Source: JBCCTX01 sp964652565
Lineage (GTDB): Bacteria; Bacteroidota; Bacteroidia; J057
Reading direction: 5' to 3'
Assembly: GCA_964652565.1 (NCBI GenBank)
Contig: CAZZEC010000003.1
Coordinates: 1 to 64,000, forward strand
Length of the DNA: 64,000 nt
Shown here: piece by piece, positions 17,314 through 26,653 of the stretch
Layout: every line of letters begins with the position of its first letter
How positions within the stretch are numbered: position 1 is the stretch's first letter
Notes under the pieces: model-generated
Told to the model about the DNA's origin: nothing
Database searches by the model: none
What the model saw: the letters and a program-made list of their open reading frames with translations, nothing else
Translations under genes and position numbers: made by a program

Positions 17314-19746
17314 ATGGCAGTAGAACAATACCCAAGCACGTTAAAAAAGTGGGATCAACAAGAGAACCGTTTTTACTTTCATACCGAAAACGGGGTAATC
17401 TTACTGGTACACGTGATCAACGACCACTTGATCCGTTTCAGATATTCTACCGAAGGATTTTTTCAGAATGACTTTTCCTATGCAATTGAAGATAATGTAG
17501 AACAAAGCCACCAGTTTTTGAGATCGAGAGAGGGAAAGCGTCGCGTAACACTCACTACATCTGCATTGGTATGTAAGATAGAGAAAGAGAATCTATCGAT
17601 ACAGATATGGGATCGGGCTGGAAATATAATTTTAGAGGATGAAAAGGGATTCCACTGGAGAAAAGACAGATATGGCGGTGATATTGTGATGATGAGTAAA
17701 AAATCCATATATGAAGAGCAGTATTTTGGATTGGGAGACAAGACTTGTTCCCTAAATCTCAGAGGGAAAAGATTGCAAAACTGGTGTATGGATTGTTTTG
17801 GATATGGGGATGATACGGACCCTCTTTATCGCAGTATCCCTTTTTATTATGGATTGAGGAAGGGAGTAGGATATGGGGTGTTTTTTGATAATACCTTTCG
17901 AACCTATTTTGATTTTGCTGCAGAGCGTCCTGAAGTTGCCAGCTACTGGGCTGATGGAGGAGAAATGAATTACTATTTTTTCTATGGTCCTGAGTTGATG
18001 GAGGTTGCCAGACAATATGTAAAGCTAACAGGAGCACCTGAGATACCCCCATTATGGGCATTAGGATATCATCAATGCAGATGGAGCTATTATCCTGAAT
18101 CGAGGGTACGTGAAATAGCCAAACAGTTTAGAGAGCGAAAGATACCTTGTGATGCGTTGTATCTGGACATAGATTACATGGATGGATATAGGTGTTTTAC
18201 CTGGAATCCCAAATTTTTCCCCGATCCCCGGCAATTAGTAAATGAGCTTGGCGATCAGGGGTTCAAAACAGTGGTGATCATTGATCCGGGAATCAAAATT
18301 GATGATGATTATGCCATTTATAAGGAAGGAGTGGAGAAAGAGTACTTTTGTCGAAGGCAGGATGGACCCTATGTAAAGGGGAGGGTATGGCCAGGAGAAT
18401 GCTTCTTCCCGGATTTTACTTCACCTGAAGTACGGTATTGGTGGTCCACACTGTATAGAGATTTAATTCGTAAAGATGGTATTCGTGGAGTCTGGAATGA
18501 TATGAATGAGCCAGCTACTTTTGATATTGAAGGGCGAACAGTATATGATGATGTACGCCACGACTTCGATGGTAATTCTTGTAGTCACCGCAAGGCTCAT
18601 AATGTATATGGCATGCAGATGTCCAGGGCCTCTTACGAAGGGGTTAAAAGATACGCATATCCCTATCGTCCATTTATCATTACCAGGGCCACTTATTCTG
18701 GAGGGCAGCGATATGCTTCAGCCTGGACTGGAGACAATGTATCTTCATGGGAGCATCTACGCCTGGCGAATATACAATCTCAGCGAATGAGTGTCTCTGG
18801 GTTTTCTTTTGTGGGATCGGATATTGGAGGATTTAATGATCTCTCAGATGGAGAGCTTCTTGTAAGATGGCTTCAATTAGGCATTTTTCACCCTCTTTGT
18901 AGGAACCATACAATGGGTAATAATGTAGATGGAGCTTCTGAAGTCGATGAAGATGCAGTACAAGAGAAAGCTTCTCAGTTCAATACAGATCAGGAACCCT
19001 GGGCATTTGGAGAAGAATATGAGACAATCGCCCGAAAAACCATCGAATTTCGTTATCAGATCCTCCCCATTCTTTACACCACCTTTTGGCAATATGTGAG
19101 TGAGGGAACTCCCATGTTGAGACCCTTAACGTTTCTGGATCAGGAAAATCCGGATACGTACTATCGCATGGAAGAATTTGCACTAGGTGATCACCTACTA
19201 ATTTGTCCAATATCTGAACCGGGTGTTAGAGGAAGACATCTATATCTTCCCAAAGGTGAATGGTATGAATTCTATACAGATGAACTCACAGAAGGAAGAA
19301 AAGAACTTTGGACTGAAGCTCCCCTAGAACATATTCCTATGTTTGTAAGGGCTGGAGCAGTACTTCCGTTTTATCCTGTCAGACAATATGTGGGGGAACG
19401 TCAGATAGATGAATTGTACTTACATGTATATTATACTCAAAAGCAGTCTGTAATTAGCTACCAATACGAAGATTCGGGTGATGGATATGAATATGAACAG
19501 GGAGAATTTCTCATAAAAAAGTTTGAAGTTTCTGGCACTGAGAATTCGCTCAAATTATCACAATCCAACGAAGGAGAATATCAACCTACCTATACGATAT
19601 GTAAATTGATCTTTCATGGACTTCCATTTATCGCAGAATCAATTGAAGTTGATGGAGATATTAAACCTATACCTTCTAACTGTTATAAGGGAAACCGCCT
19701 GGAGATAGATATATTAGCCAATTTCCAAATGATTTACCTGACGTAG
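17314..19746 (+). CDS. glycoside hydrolase family 31 alpha-glucosidase
   Basis: A retaining alpha-glucosidase-type enzyme with an N-terminal beta-sandwich (about 1-220), a TIM-barrel core and C-terminal beta domains. The nucleophile motif is WNDMNEP (Asp396 from this start), and the acid/base Asp is in WTGDN (about Asp474). The GLGDKTCSLNLRGKRLQNWCMD segment and PLWALGYHQCRWSYY are typical. There is no signal peptide from this start, so it probably acts in the cytoplasm on oligosaccharides. The upstream in-frame ATG at 17248 would give a non-family leader and lies before the predicted transcription start. Likely target of the divergent AraC-type regulator, by position only. Confidence 0.92.
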   Translation: MAVEQYPSTLKKWDQQENRFYFHTENGVILLVHVINDHLIRFRYSTEGFFQNDFSYAIEDNVEQSHQFLRSREGKRRVTLTTSALVCKIEKENLSIQIWDRAGNIILEDEKGFHWRKDRYGGDIVMMSKKSIYEEQYFGLGDKTCSLNLRGKRLQNWCMDCFGYGDDTDPLYRSIPFYYGLRKGVGYGVFFDNTFRTYFDFAAERPEVASYWADGGEMNYYFFYGPELMEVARQYVKLTGAPEIPPLWALGYHQCRWSYYPESRVREIAKQFRERKIPCDALYLDIDYMDGYRCFTWNPKFFPDPRQLVNELGDQGFKTVVIIDPGIKIDDDYAIYKEGVEKEYFCRRQDGPYVKGRVWPGECFFPDFTSPEVRYWWSTLYRDLIRKDGIRGVWNDMNEPATFDIEGRTVYDDVRHDFDGNSCSHRKAHNVYGMQMSRASYEGVKRYAYPYRPFIITRATYSGGQRYASAWTGDNVSSWEHLRLANIQSQRMSVSGFSFVGSDIGGFNDLSDGELLVRWLQLGIFHPLCRNHTMGNNVDGASEVDEDAVQEKASQFNTDQEPWAFGEEYETIARKTIEFRYQILPILYTTFWQYVSEGTPMLRPLTFLDQENPDTYYRMEEFALGDHLLICPISEPGVRGRHLYLPKGEWYEFYTDELTEGRKELWTEAPLEHIPMFVRAGAVLPFYPVRQYVGERQIDELYLHVYYTQKQSVISYQYEDSGDGYEYEQGEFLIKKFEVSGTENSLKLSQSNEGEYQPTYTICKLIFHGLPFIAESIEVDGDIKPIPSNCYKGNRLEIDILANFQMIYLT

Positions 19747-19901
19747 AGTCATTTTACCCTGTGAATAATGGAAAGGAATCAATAGAACTACGCATGTGCA
19801 GAATATAAGAATGATTATTCGTATGTAGTTCCTTATCTAACGTGTAGTAAGATTTTGGGCTTGACCTATGTATTCGATAGATTTAGAGCATTGGATATTA
19901 T

Positions 19902-22340
19902 ATGAGTGTAGGTTCTGGAAATCAGGCTGGCAATATGCATAGATTATGTCAATTTGGGATACATGTATTTTTCATAGCTATTGTTATCCATACTCGCGGA
20001 TGGGGGCAAGAGGTGGTAGTGAAAGATGTGGAAACGGGGAATCCAGTAAGTGAAGTTATCGTAAAGTGGAAAGAGAAAGGTCTGCTGACGGATGAATACG
20101 GGAAAGTTGACTTACGAAAATTTGGGGTTGTAGATACGCTTATTTTTCACCACAAAGCCTATGACAAGATAAACCTGCATTTTAGAGATATTACAGATTC
20201 TGTCACAACAATATGGTTAACACCTCGAGAATTTGATTTATCTGAGATCATTATTTCAGTTAATAGATGGGAACAGAAAAAGAATGATCTTCCTTACAAG
20301 ATATCCAGAATCACACAGACAGAAATCCAAATACAACAGCCACAGACTACTGCGGATTTAATAGGTGCTACGGGGGAGATATTTATTCAGAAAAGTCAAC
20401 TTGGGGGAGGGAGCCCTATGATTCGTGGATTTGCAGCGAATCGGGTATTGCTGGTTGTGGATGATGTAAGAATGAATAATGCTATATTTAGAAGTGGTAA
20501 TCTACAAAATATCCTTTCATTAGATCCTCATGTAATATCTAGCGCAGAGGTAATATATGGTCCAGGCTCAGTAATTTATGGTAGCGATGCCCTGGGAGGA
20601 GTGATGGATTTTCGAACCCTGAAACCTCAATATTCCTCAAACGATGACTTGAATATCAATGCAAATGCGTTTGTAAGATACGCAACTGCAAACACAGAGA
20701 GAACCAGTCATTTGGATGTTAATATCTCTAAACAAAAATGGAGTTGGTTAGGCAGTATTAGTTATTCAGCGTTTGATGACTTGACAATGGGTAGAAATGG
20801 TAGAGATGCTTATTTGAGACGCGAATACGTATCCAGAATCAATAATATTGACAGTATAGTGACCAATGATGACCCTTTAACTCAGCGATTTTCTGGTTAC
20901 GATCAGTGGAGCACTTTACAGAAATTGAGAATCAGGACTGGAAATTTTATGGATTGGGAATACAGCTTTCACTTTTCTCAGACTTCTGATGTGCCGAGAT
21001 ACGATCGTTTGATAGAATGGGAAGGGGATCAGCCTGGAGTTGCAGAATGGTTTTATGGCCCCCAAAAATGGCAAATGCATGCATTAGGGATGCATTACAC
21101 AGCACAGACACCCGTTTTTGATCAGTTTAAAGTAAAACTTGCATATCAAGCATTTGAAGAAAGTAGAAATGATCGGTCATTTGGAGATCCATGGCTGAGG
21201 ACACGAGTAGAAAATGTAGATGCACTTTCAGCTACCTGGGATTTTACCAAAAATGTAAGTCCTACTTTACGGTTGTTCTATGGGGGAGAGGTATTAGCAA
21301 ATTGGATAGCATCTCGTGGCTGGGAAAGAGATGTAACTTCTGAAGATCTAAGACCGGTAGCTAGTAGATATCCAAATGGTTCTACATGGGCTTCTTCTGC
21401 CTTGTACAGCAGTATTCAACACGAACTGGGTAGTAGGTGGAAGTTTTCCTTTGGATTGAGATATAATTTCATTGCTTTTGAAGCACCATTCGAGGATACA
21501 TTTTTTGACTTTCCTTTTGAAGTGATTCGCGATAACACTGGCGCATTAAACGGGAGTTTGGGGGCAGTTTATACACCTTTTTCTCAATGGAGGATAAGTA
21601 TCAATGCATCCACAGGCTTTAGAGCTCCCAATATAGATGATATAGGTAAAGTATTTGATAGTGAGCCTGGAAATGTATTGGTACCCAATCCTCAATTGGG
21701 TGCAGAATACGCATATAATTTGGATCTGAGCCTAAGATATTCATTTTGGGAGGGATCACAGTTTGAGGTTACAGGTTTCTATACGTGGTTGGATAATGCA
21801 ATAGTCAGGAGAGATTTTACTTTTAATGGACAAGATAGTATCATATATGATGGGGAGTTGAGTCGAGTTCAGGCGCTGGTGAATGCAGAGAATGCTTCAA
21901 TTTATGGAATACAATTGTCATTGACAGCACAATTGAAGCCTTGGTTGAATCTGGATTCTCGGTTTACTTGGTCAAGGGGGGAAGACCAGGAGGGGATGGC
22001 TGTGAGACATGTTGCGCCAACTTTCGGAGCAACTCATCTTCAACTTGAAGTGAAACAACTTCTGGCCGATTTTTATACCACTTATAATGGAGCAATACCG
22101 TATGAAAGATTAGCACCTTCAGAAAGGAGTAAACCTTTCATCTATGCAGAAGATGAAGATGGTAACCCCTTCTCTCCTGATTGGTATACCCTGAATTTTA
22201 AAGCCAATTATCGTTTCAGTGATCATTTAAGTCTGTCGCTTGGGATTGAAAATATTACGGATCAACGATATCGACCTTATTCCTCGGGAATTGTAGCTCC
22301 AGGTAGAAATTACATTATTAGCTTGAGTGGGAGTATCTAA
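19902..22340 (+). CDS. TonB-dependent outer-membrane receptor (hemoglobin/heme receptor-like)
   Basis: An outer-membrane gated channel of 812 aa. It has a signal peptide (hydrophobic stretch ending near GWGQE, about residue 37), a carboxypeptidase-like beta domain (about 38-115), a plug domain with SPMIRGFAANRVLLVVDDVR and SAEVIYGPGSVIYGSDALGG, then a 22-strand barrel ending NYIISLSGSI. The plug wording (NRVLLVVDDVRMNN-FRSGNLQN) resembles the hemoglobin/heme receptor group, so iron or heme uptake is a fair guess but not proven. An alternative ATG at 19935 gives a more compact signal peptide. Its stop codon overlaps the stop of the opposite-strand gene at 22337. Confidence 0.88.
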   Translation: MSVGSGNQAGNMHRLCQFGIHVFFIAIVIHTRGWGQEVVVKDVETGNPVSEVIVKWKEKGLLTDEYGKVDLRKFGVVDTLIFHHKAYDKINLHFRDITDSVTTIWLTPREFDLSEIIISVNRWEQKKNDLPYKISRITQTEIQIQQPQTTADLIGATGEIFIQKSQLGGGSPMIRGFAANRVLLVVDDVRMNNAIFRSGNLQNILSLDPHVISSAEVIYGPGSVIYGSDALGGVMDFRTLKPQYSSNDDLNINANAFVRYATANTERTSHLDVNISKQKWSWLGSISYSAFDDLTMGRNGRDAYLRREYVSRINNIDSIVTNDDPLTQRFSGYDQWSTLQKLRIRTGNFMDWEYSFHFSQTSDVPRYDRLIEWEGDQPGVAEWFYGPQKWQMHALGMHYTAQTPVFDQFKVKLAYQAFEESRNDRSFGDPWLRTRVENVDALSATWDFTKNVSPTLRLFYGGEVLANWIASRGWERDVTSEDLRPVASRYPNGSTWASSALYSSIQHELGSRWKFSFGLRYNFIAFEAPFEDTFFDFPFEVIRDNTGALNGSLGAVYTPFSQWRISINASTGFRAPNIDDIGKVFDSEPGNVLVPNPQLGAEYAYNLDLSLRYSFWEGSQFEVTGFYTWLDNAIVRRDFTFNGQDSIIYDGELSRVQALVNAENASIYGIQLSLTAQLKPWLNLDSRFTWSRGEDQEGMAVRHVAPTFGATHLQLEVKQLLADFYTTYNGAIPYERLAPSERSKPFIYAEDEDGNPFSPDWYTLNFKANYRFSDHLSLSLGIENITDQRYRPYSSGIVAPGRNYIISLSGSI

Positions 22341-22687
22341 GAAATAGTATATTCCGCGAAGATCCATTCATCTCCATCAAATTTTACGGTAAAGGTTACG
22401 CTGTTACTTTCCTCATAGACCTTGGGAAGTAGTTCTGGGTCGATAGTATTCATTCGTGTTGTTACTTGCCTTCTCAACTGGTGCTCCAGATCGTAGATAC
22501 TATTGATGAAATCTTCCAGTACCATATCATTATTTACGAGATAGGAGAGCGTTTGCGGGCTAAGGTCAAGTGCAAGGTCATTAATCATCAATCTGGCATC
22601 CCCATAATCGTATCTCAATTCAGATTTTCTGGGTATTCGTGGGATAAGACTTTTTACTATGCGTTTAAGCCGTTGTAAATCTGACAT
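22337..22687 (-). CDS. conserved hypothetical protein, 116 aa
   Basis: A soluble, mixed alpha/beta protein with no signal peptide or membrane segment. It has a basic N-terminus (RLKRIVKSLIPRIPRKSE), a helical middle (LSPQTLSYLVNNDMVLEDFINSIYDLEHQLRRQV) and a C-terminal beta hairpin (VTFTVKFDGDEWIFAEYTIS). I do not recognise the family. Its start is 4 bp downstream of the exonuclease gene's stop in the same direction, so the two are probably one operon. Its stop overlaps the stop of the convergent TonB receptor gene. Confidence 0.65.
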   Translation of the reverse strand: MSDLQRLKRIVKSLIPRIPRKSELRYDYGDARLMINDLALDLSPQTLSYLVNNDMVLEDFINSIYDLEHQLRRQVTTRMNTIDPELLPKVYEESNSVTFTVKFDGDEWIFAEYTIS

Positions 22688-22691
22688 GATC

Positions 22692-23435
22692 TTAAGGTTC
22701 TTCGGTTTCTACAGGGAGGTTTTCTGCTACAGGGAGTCTACTCATTTTTAATACAATCTGTGCAGTAGTAAATACGTCTTTTTCACAATATGCCTTGATT
22801 CTTTCATAGCCTTGATCCTCCCAAAATACCTGACTTATCTGGCTCCCGTCTATATCGTCTTTAGGTGAGGGAATATCGAGTACGGCTGCCAAAAGTTCCA
22901 GGCTTGTATAGGATTTATAGTCGCCAAATTTCCACAATTCCATTGTGTCCAATAGACTCACTTCCCAGGGTTTCTTACCCCTTAACTGCAAGGCATCTGG
23001 TAAGGGTAGACCCTGAATGACATACCTTCTTCCTAAATATGGGTAATCAAATTCTTTCCCATTATGAGCACAAAGATTAATACCCTCTTTCCTCCGCATA
23101 TACATATTGAGCATTTCGCCAAATTCGTCGAGAATATTTTTCTCATCTGAACCGTAGTAAGATTTAAGTTTGATAGTAGGTGGTGCAGTAGGACCTTGCT
23201 CAAATCTTACCACACCGCATGAGATACATACTACCTTACCAAATTCGGCATGTATTCCTCCTTTCTCAGCAAATAATTCTTCGGGAGTTTTGGGAGCGTC
23301 AGTTCTCATATAACGCAGAGATTTTTTATCCCAAAGATCTCTCATTCGATCAGATAAGCTATCGTAGTCTGGAGTGATGGTTGCTGTCTCTATGTCTAGA
23401 AACAAAATATTTTCTAGTTCATGGGAAGAAAACAT
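22692..23435 (-). CDS. PolB-like 3'-5' exonuclease (DEDDy family)
   Basis: A predicted 3'-5' exonuclease with an RNase H-like fold, 247 aa, related to the proofreading domain of family B DNA polymerases. The metal-binding motifs are FLDIET (D14, E16), CAHNGKEFDYPYLGRR in the ExoII position and YCEKDVFTT with the DEDDy-type Tyr/Asp in ExoIII. There is no polymerase domain. The substrate is unknown; stand-alone members of this family are common in Bacteroidota. It lies 5 bp downstream of the protease gene and is co-directional with it. Confidence 0.85.
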   Translation of the reverse strand: MFSSHELENILFLDIETATITPDYDSLSDRMRDLWDKKSLRYMRTDAPKTPEELFAEKGGIHAEFGKVVCISCGVVRFEQGPTAPPTIKLKSYYGSDEKNILDEFGEMLNMYMRRKEGINLCAHNGKEFDYPYLGRRYVIQGLPLPDALQLRGKKPWEVSLLDTMELWKFGDYKSYTSLELLAAVLDIPSPKDDIDGSQISQVFWEDQGYERIKAYCEKDVFTTAQIVLKMSRLPVAENLPVETEEP

Positions 23436-23440
23436 ATCTA

Positions 23441-25108
23441 TTATTCTTTTGCTATAAATTCAAGCGAACCAGACTTTTCCAGTTCCGCAGCAGATGGAAT
23501 CAACGTCAATGCTTTCTGAAGCACCATATCCATTTGATGTAAGACAGGAAAAAATCCTTCATCATTATATAACCGTCTACCTATAAATGCCTTTATGTAA
23601 TTTCGAATCAAATTCTCAGAAATGCCAAACTCTTCTTTATCGAAGGGGATATCATGAGATTGGGCATAGTCCAAAAATTGATCTATCATAGTATCCTGAA
23701 TGTCGAAATCTTGCACAAAGTCTTCATTTCTGGGATACATAGTAATCAATGCTGGATGGTCATCTACATAATGAGAGGCGAAATCACGGAAGACATCCTG
23801 AGAGCGAAGTTTTGTCAGATATTTACTTTCAAACGTAGTATCGTTAGGGACAAAGACATCTGGAAAAATCCCACCTCCTCCATATACCGTTCTACCAGAT
23901 TCTGTAGTATATTTTAAAGAATCTGGAAATGTGACTTTAGAGGCATCGAATACCTCTCCGTTTCTAAAGCGTTCAAGTATCTCTCGTTCGTACTCGCTTT
24001 CACTTTCTCCGTAGGGTTTTTGTATACATCTTCCACTGGGCGTATAATATTCAGATATAACTAACCGAATAGCAGAGCCATCTGCCAGATCTTCCTGTTT
24101 TTGAACGAGTCCTTTACCAAATGATCGTACGCCTACAATTAATCCTCTATCGTGATCCTGTACAGCTCCTGCAACGATCTCACTTGCAGAAGCTGATCCA
24201 TAGTCGATCAAGACAATAAGTGGACCCTTTTCAAAGGAGGACAAGCGTTGGGTGGATTCGTACGTTTGTTTACTTTCTTTAATTCTCCCTTCCGTTGACA
24301 CAATGACTCTCCCACTTGCCAGGAATTCATCCGCCATTCTGTAAGCCATCGTCATATATCCTCCCGGGTTTCCACGCAAATCGAGAATGAGATTTTGCAT
24401 TCCCTCAGACATCAGTCCATCTAAACTTTTCTTAAACTCAGAATAAGTTGTTTCAGAAAACCTGTCTACTTTTATATACCCCGTTTCTTGATCGATCATG
24501 TATGAGAAACGTAAGCTATTTAGTGGAATGCGGTCTCTGGTAATATTGAATTCCAACAATTCATCTATTCCTTTTCTCAATATTGAGACATTTACTTTCG
24601 TTCCCCTTGGACCTTTAAGATATTTTAATACTAATTCATTAGTAATATTTATCCCTGCAACATTTTCTCCTTCGACTTGTATAATTTTATCTCCCGATTT
24701 TATTCCTAATTTATCACTAGGTGATCCCGGGACAGGTGCTTCTACGTAAATAGTATCATCGACAATATCAAACTCAATACCTATTCCTTCAAAACTTCCC
24801 CTCATTTGTTCTTCTATATATTTATTGTCTGAGGCTGGAATATAATATGAGTGAGGGTCTAATTCTTCCATTATACCTTTGATCGCCTTATCAACGAGTT
24901 CGGTCTGATCGACATCTTCTACATAATTCCTGCTTACAAATTCTACTACATCCTGAAGTTTTTTGATTTGATCAATATTCCTATTGCTAGGTATCTCAAA
25001 TCGTGAATCAGAACTTATCCTAGATGTTCCCCTAAGTCTTAGCCCAATCCACAAGCCTACGATCACAAAGGCAAGGGCAAATAATAAGTATTTTATGTGT
25101 TGATTCAT
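23441..25108 (-). CDS. S41 family C-terminal processing protease (CtpA/Prc-like)
   Basis: A periplasmic serine protease anchored by an N-terminal hydrophobic segment (about 6-25). It has a PDZ domain (about 90-175; KLGIKSGDKIIQVEGENV), then the S41 core with DLRGNPGG, the catalytic Ser in YGSASASEIVAGA and the catalytic Lys in SFGKGLVQ. The C-terminal part (about 430-555) is a helical extension seen in Bacteroidota members. These enzymes trim C-termini or degrade envelope proteins and often affect peptidoglycan remodelling. Length and catalytic residues are normal. Confidence 0.92.
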   Translation of the reverse strand: MNQHIKYLLFALAFVIVGLWIGLRLRGTSRISSDSRFEIPSNRNIDQIKKLQDVVEFVSRNYVEDVDQTELVDKAIKGIMEELDPHSYYIPASDNKYIEEQMRGSFEGIGIEFDIVDDTIYVEAPVPGSPSDKLGIKSGDKIIQVEGENVAGINITNELVLKYLKGPRGTKVNVSILRKGIDELLEFNITRDRIPLNSLRFSYMIDQETGYIKVDRFSETTYSEFKKSLDGLMSEGMQNLILDLRGNPGGYMTMAYRMADEFLASGRVIVSTEGRIKESKQTYESTQRLSSFEKGPLIVLIDYGSASASEIVAGAVQDHDRGLIVGVRSFGKGLVQKQEDLADGSAIRLVISEYYTPSGRCIQKPYGESESEYEREILERFRNGEVFDASKVTFPDSLKYTTESGRTVYGGGGIFPDVFVPNDTTFESKYLTKLRSQDVFRDFASHYVDDHPALITMYPRNEDFVQDFDIQDTMIDQFLDYAQSHDIPFDKEEFGISENLIRNYIKAFIGRRLYNDEGFFPVLHQMDMVLQKALTLIPSAAELEKSGSLEFIAKE

Positions 25109-25325
25109 AAAGTAAAAATAGAAAAATTATCTATTTATTAAACTCCATTAATTAGCGAAAGGATATATTGGAATATCTACTTTTTGATTACGGTAACATG
25201 TGGATGAAAAATGAATGATAGATAAATTAAATTGTAAATAGATATCTTAATCTTTTACTTTCCAATAACAGGTTGTAAAGCAACATGTACAGACATCGCA
25301 ACAGACCTTAAAATGTTAACAAGAT

Positions 25326-25592
25326 ATGCTGATAGATTTTGAAGGAACAACGATAAATCTCGATTCGATTACTAAGTTTTCCATTGAAAGTCCAGCTAGG
25401 GAAAGCCAAGTACAAACTGAGTATTCAAGTGTTATCAGGTTTTATGGAACACCGATCTTTACAGAAGGAATAGGATTGATAAATCCGACCATCTATGAAA
25501 TATTTGTAATTGACGAAGAGGATGCTCATGAAATGTATCAAACAATTTTGGAATCCTACAGAGATGGTAAAAAGATATTATCTCTCAGCTAG
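25326..25592 (+). CDS. small hypothetical protein, 88 aa
   Basis: A short acidic soluble protein with alternating beta-like segments (INLDSITKFSIESPARES) and a C-terminal helix (EEDAHEMYQTILESYRDGKKI). I do not recognise a family. It reads cleanly from ATG to stop. The surroundings are non-coding: 217 bp to the divergent protease gene and a MITE copy 37 bp downstream. It could be a small regulatory or housekeeping protein. Confidence 0.5.
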   Translation: MLIDFEGTTINLDSITKFSIESPARESQVQTEYSSVIRFYGTPIFTEGIGLINPTIYEIFVIDEEDAHEMYQTILESYRDGKKILSLS

Positions 25593-25628
25593 AAATAAAG
25601 GCATTGGATTCTGTATTGGCAATATTTT

Positions 25629-25753
25629 CAGGGCAAAAGCACCAAATTTTATAAATAATTCATTGTTAGTTAATTACGATTAAAATATTTATATATTGAA
25701 TCAACTTAAGCTGCTGACTAGCAGCTATTAATGATTGTAGTGCGTTTGCCCTG
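25629..25753 (+). mobile_element. MITE-like element, complete copy with 10-bp target duplication
   Basis: This is the best-preserved copy. It is 125 bp, starts CAGGGCAAAAGCAC and ends GTGCGTTTGCCCTG, so the terminal inverted repeats match at 13 of 14 positions. Perfect 10-bp direct repeats GCAATATTTT flank it (25619-25628 and 25754-25763). The interior has the hairpin AGCTGCT-GACT-AGCAGCT (perfect 7-bp stem). There is no coding capacity, so it would need a transposase elsewhere in the genome. Its left end is 37 bp past the stop of the 88-aa gene and its right end 76 bp before murQ. Confidence 0.9.
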
Positions 25754-25828
25754 GCAATATTTTTCGGCAATACATTAAGTTAAGCTTTTTTAAGGTAAAT
25801 TTACAATCACATTATTAAATGCTAATTA

Positions 25829-26653
25829 ATGATACAAAAGACTACGGAAAAATCGTCCTTGTACGACCATTTGGAGCAGATGTCTACACATGACCTCTTG
25901 GAGAATATCAACAATGAGGACCATAAAGTCCCTCAGGTGATTAAAGGCATTATCCCGCAAATTGAGCAACTCGTCGATAAAGTATATGAGCAGATGCATA
26001 ATGGCGGAAGGCTATTTTACATCGGGAGCGGAACAAGCGGCAGATTGGGAATTGTCGATGCCTCTGAGTGTCCACCTACCTATGGGGTTCCTTCTGATTG
26101 GGTGATAGGAGTGATTGCCGGAGGAGACAAAGCAATCAGGTCTTCGATAGAGCGTGCAGAAGACGACACCTCCCAGGGATGGAAAGATTTATCAGAATAT
26201 CATATTAATTCGGGAGATTTTTTAGTGGGAATTACAGCAAGTGGCACTACGCCTTATGTCCTTGGAGCGGTGGATGACGCCAAAAGAAATGGAGTCCCTA
26301 CAGGTTGTATTACTTGTAATGCTGGAAGTCCTTTAGAAGACAAAGTGGATTTTCCCATTGTCGCGGTAGTCGGGCCAGAGTTTGTAACAGGAAGCACCCG
26401 CATGAAATCAGGTACTGCTCAAAAGTTAATACTCAATATGATCTCTACCTCTGTCATGGTTAAGTTAGGCAGAGTAAAGGGAAATAAAATGGTGGATATG
26501 CAGCTCTCGAATGACAAATTAGTAGGAAGAGGGATAAAGATGGTAATGGAAGAAACAGGAGTATCAGAATCGGAAGCAAAAGCATTACTTGAAACACAGG
26601 GTAGTGTCAGGTTAGCCATTGCTGCATTTAGAAAAGGGAATGAAGCTAGATAA
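25829..26653 (+). CDS. murQ: N-acetylmuramic acid 6-phosphate etherase
   Basis: A SIS-domain enzyme that cleaves the D-lactyl ether of MurNAc-6-P to give GlcNAc-6-P, used in cell-wall recycling. Typical features are GGRLFYIGSGTSGRLGIVDASECPPTYG, VIAGGDKAIRSSIERAEDD, VGITASGTTPYVLGAV and EFVTGSTRMKSGTAQKL. At 274 aa it is slightly short compared with E. coli MurQ (298), missing only the C-terminal tail, as in many Bacteroidota. It abuts the helicase gene tail to tail with no spacer. Confidence 0.96.
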   Translation: MIQKTTEKSSLYDHLEQMSTHDLLENINNEDHKVPQVIKGIIPQIEQLVDKVYEQMHNGGRLFYIGSGTSGRLGIVDASECPPTYGVPSDWVIGVIAGGDKAIRSSIERAEDDTSQGWKDLSEYHINSGDFLVGITASGTTPYVLGAVDDAKRNGVPTGCITCNAGSPLEDKVDFPIVAVVGPEFVTGSTRMKSGTAQKLILNMISTSVMVKLGRVKGNKMVDMQLSNDKLVGRGIKMVMEETGVSESEAKALLETQGSVRLAIAAFRKGNEAR

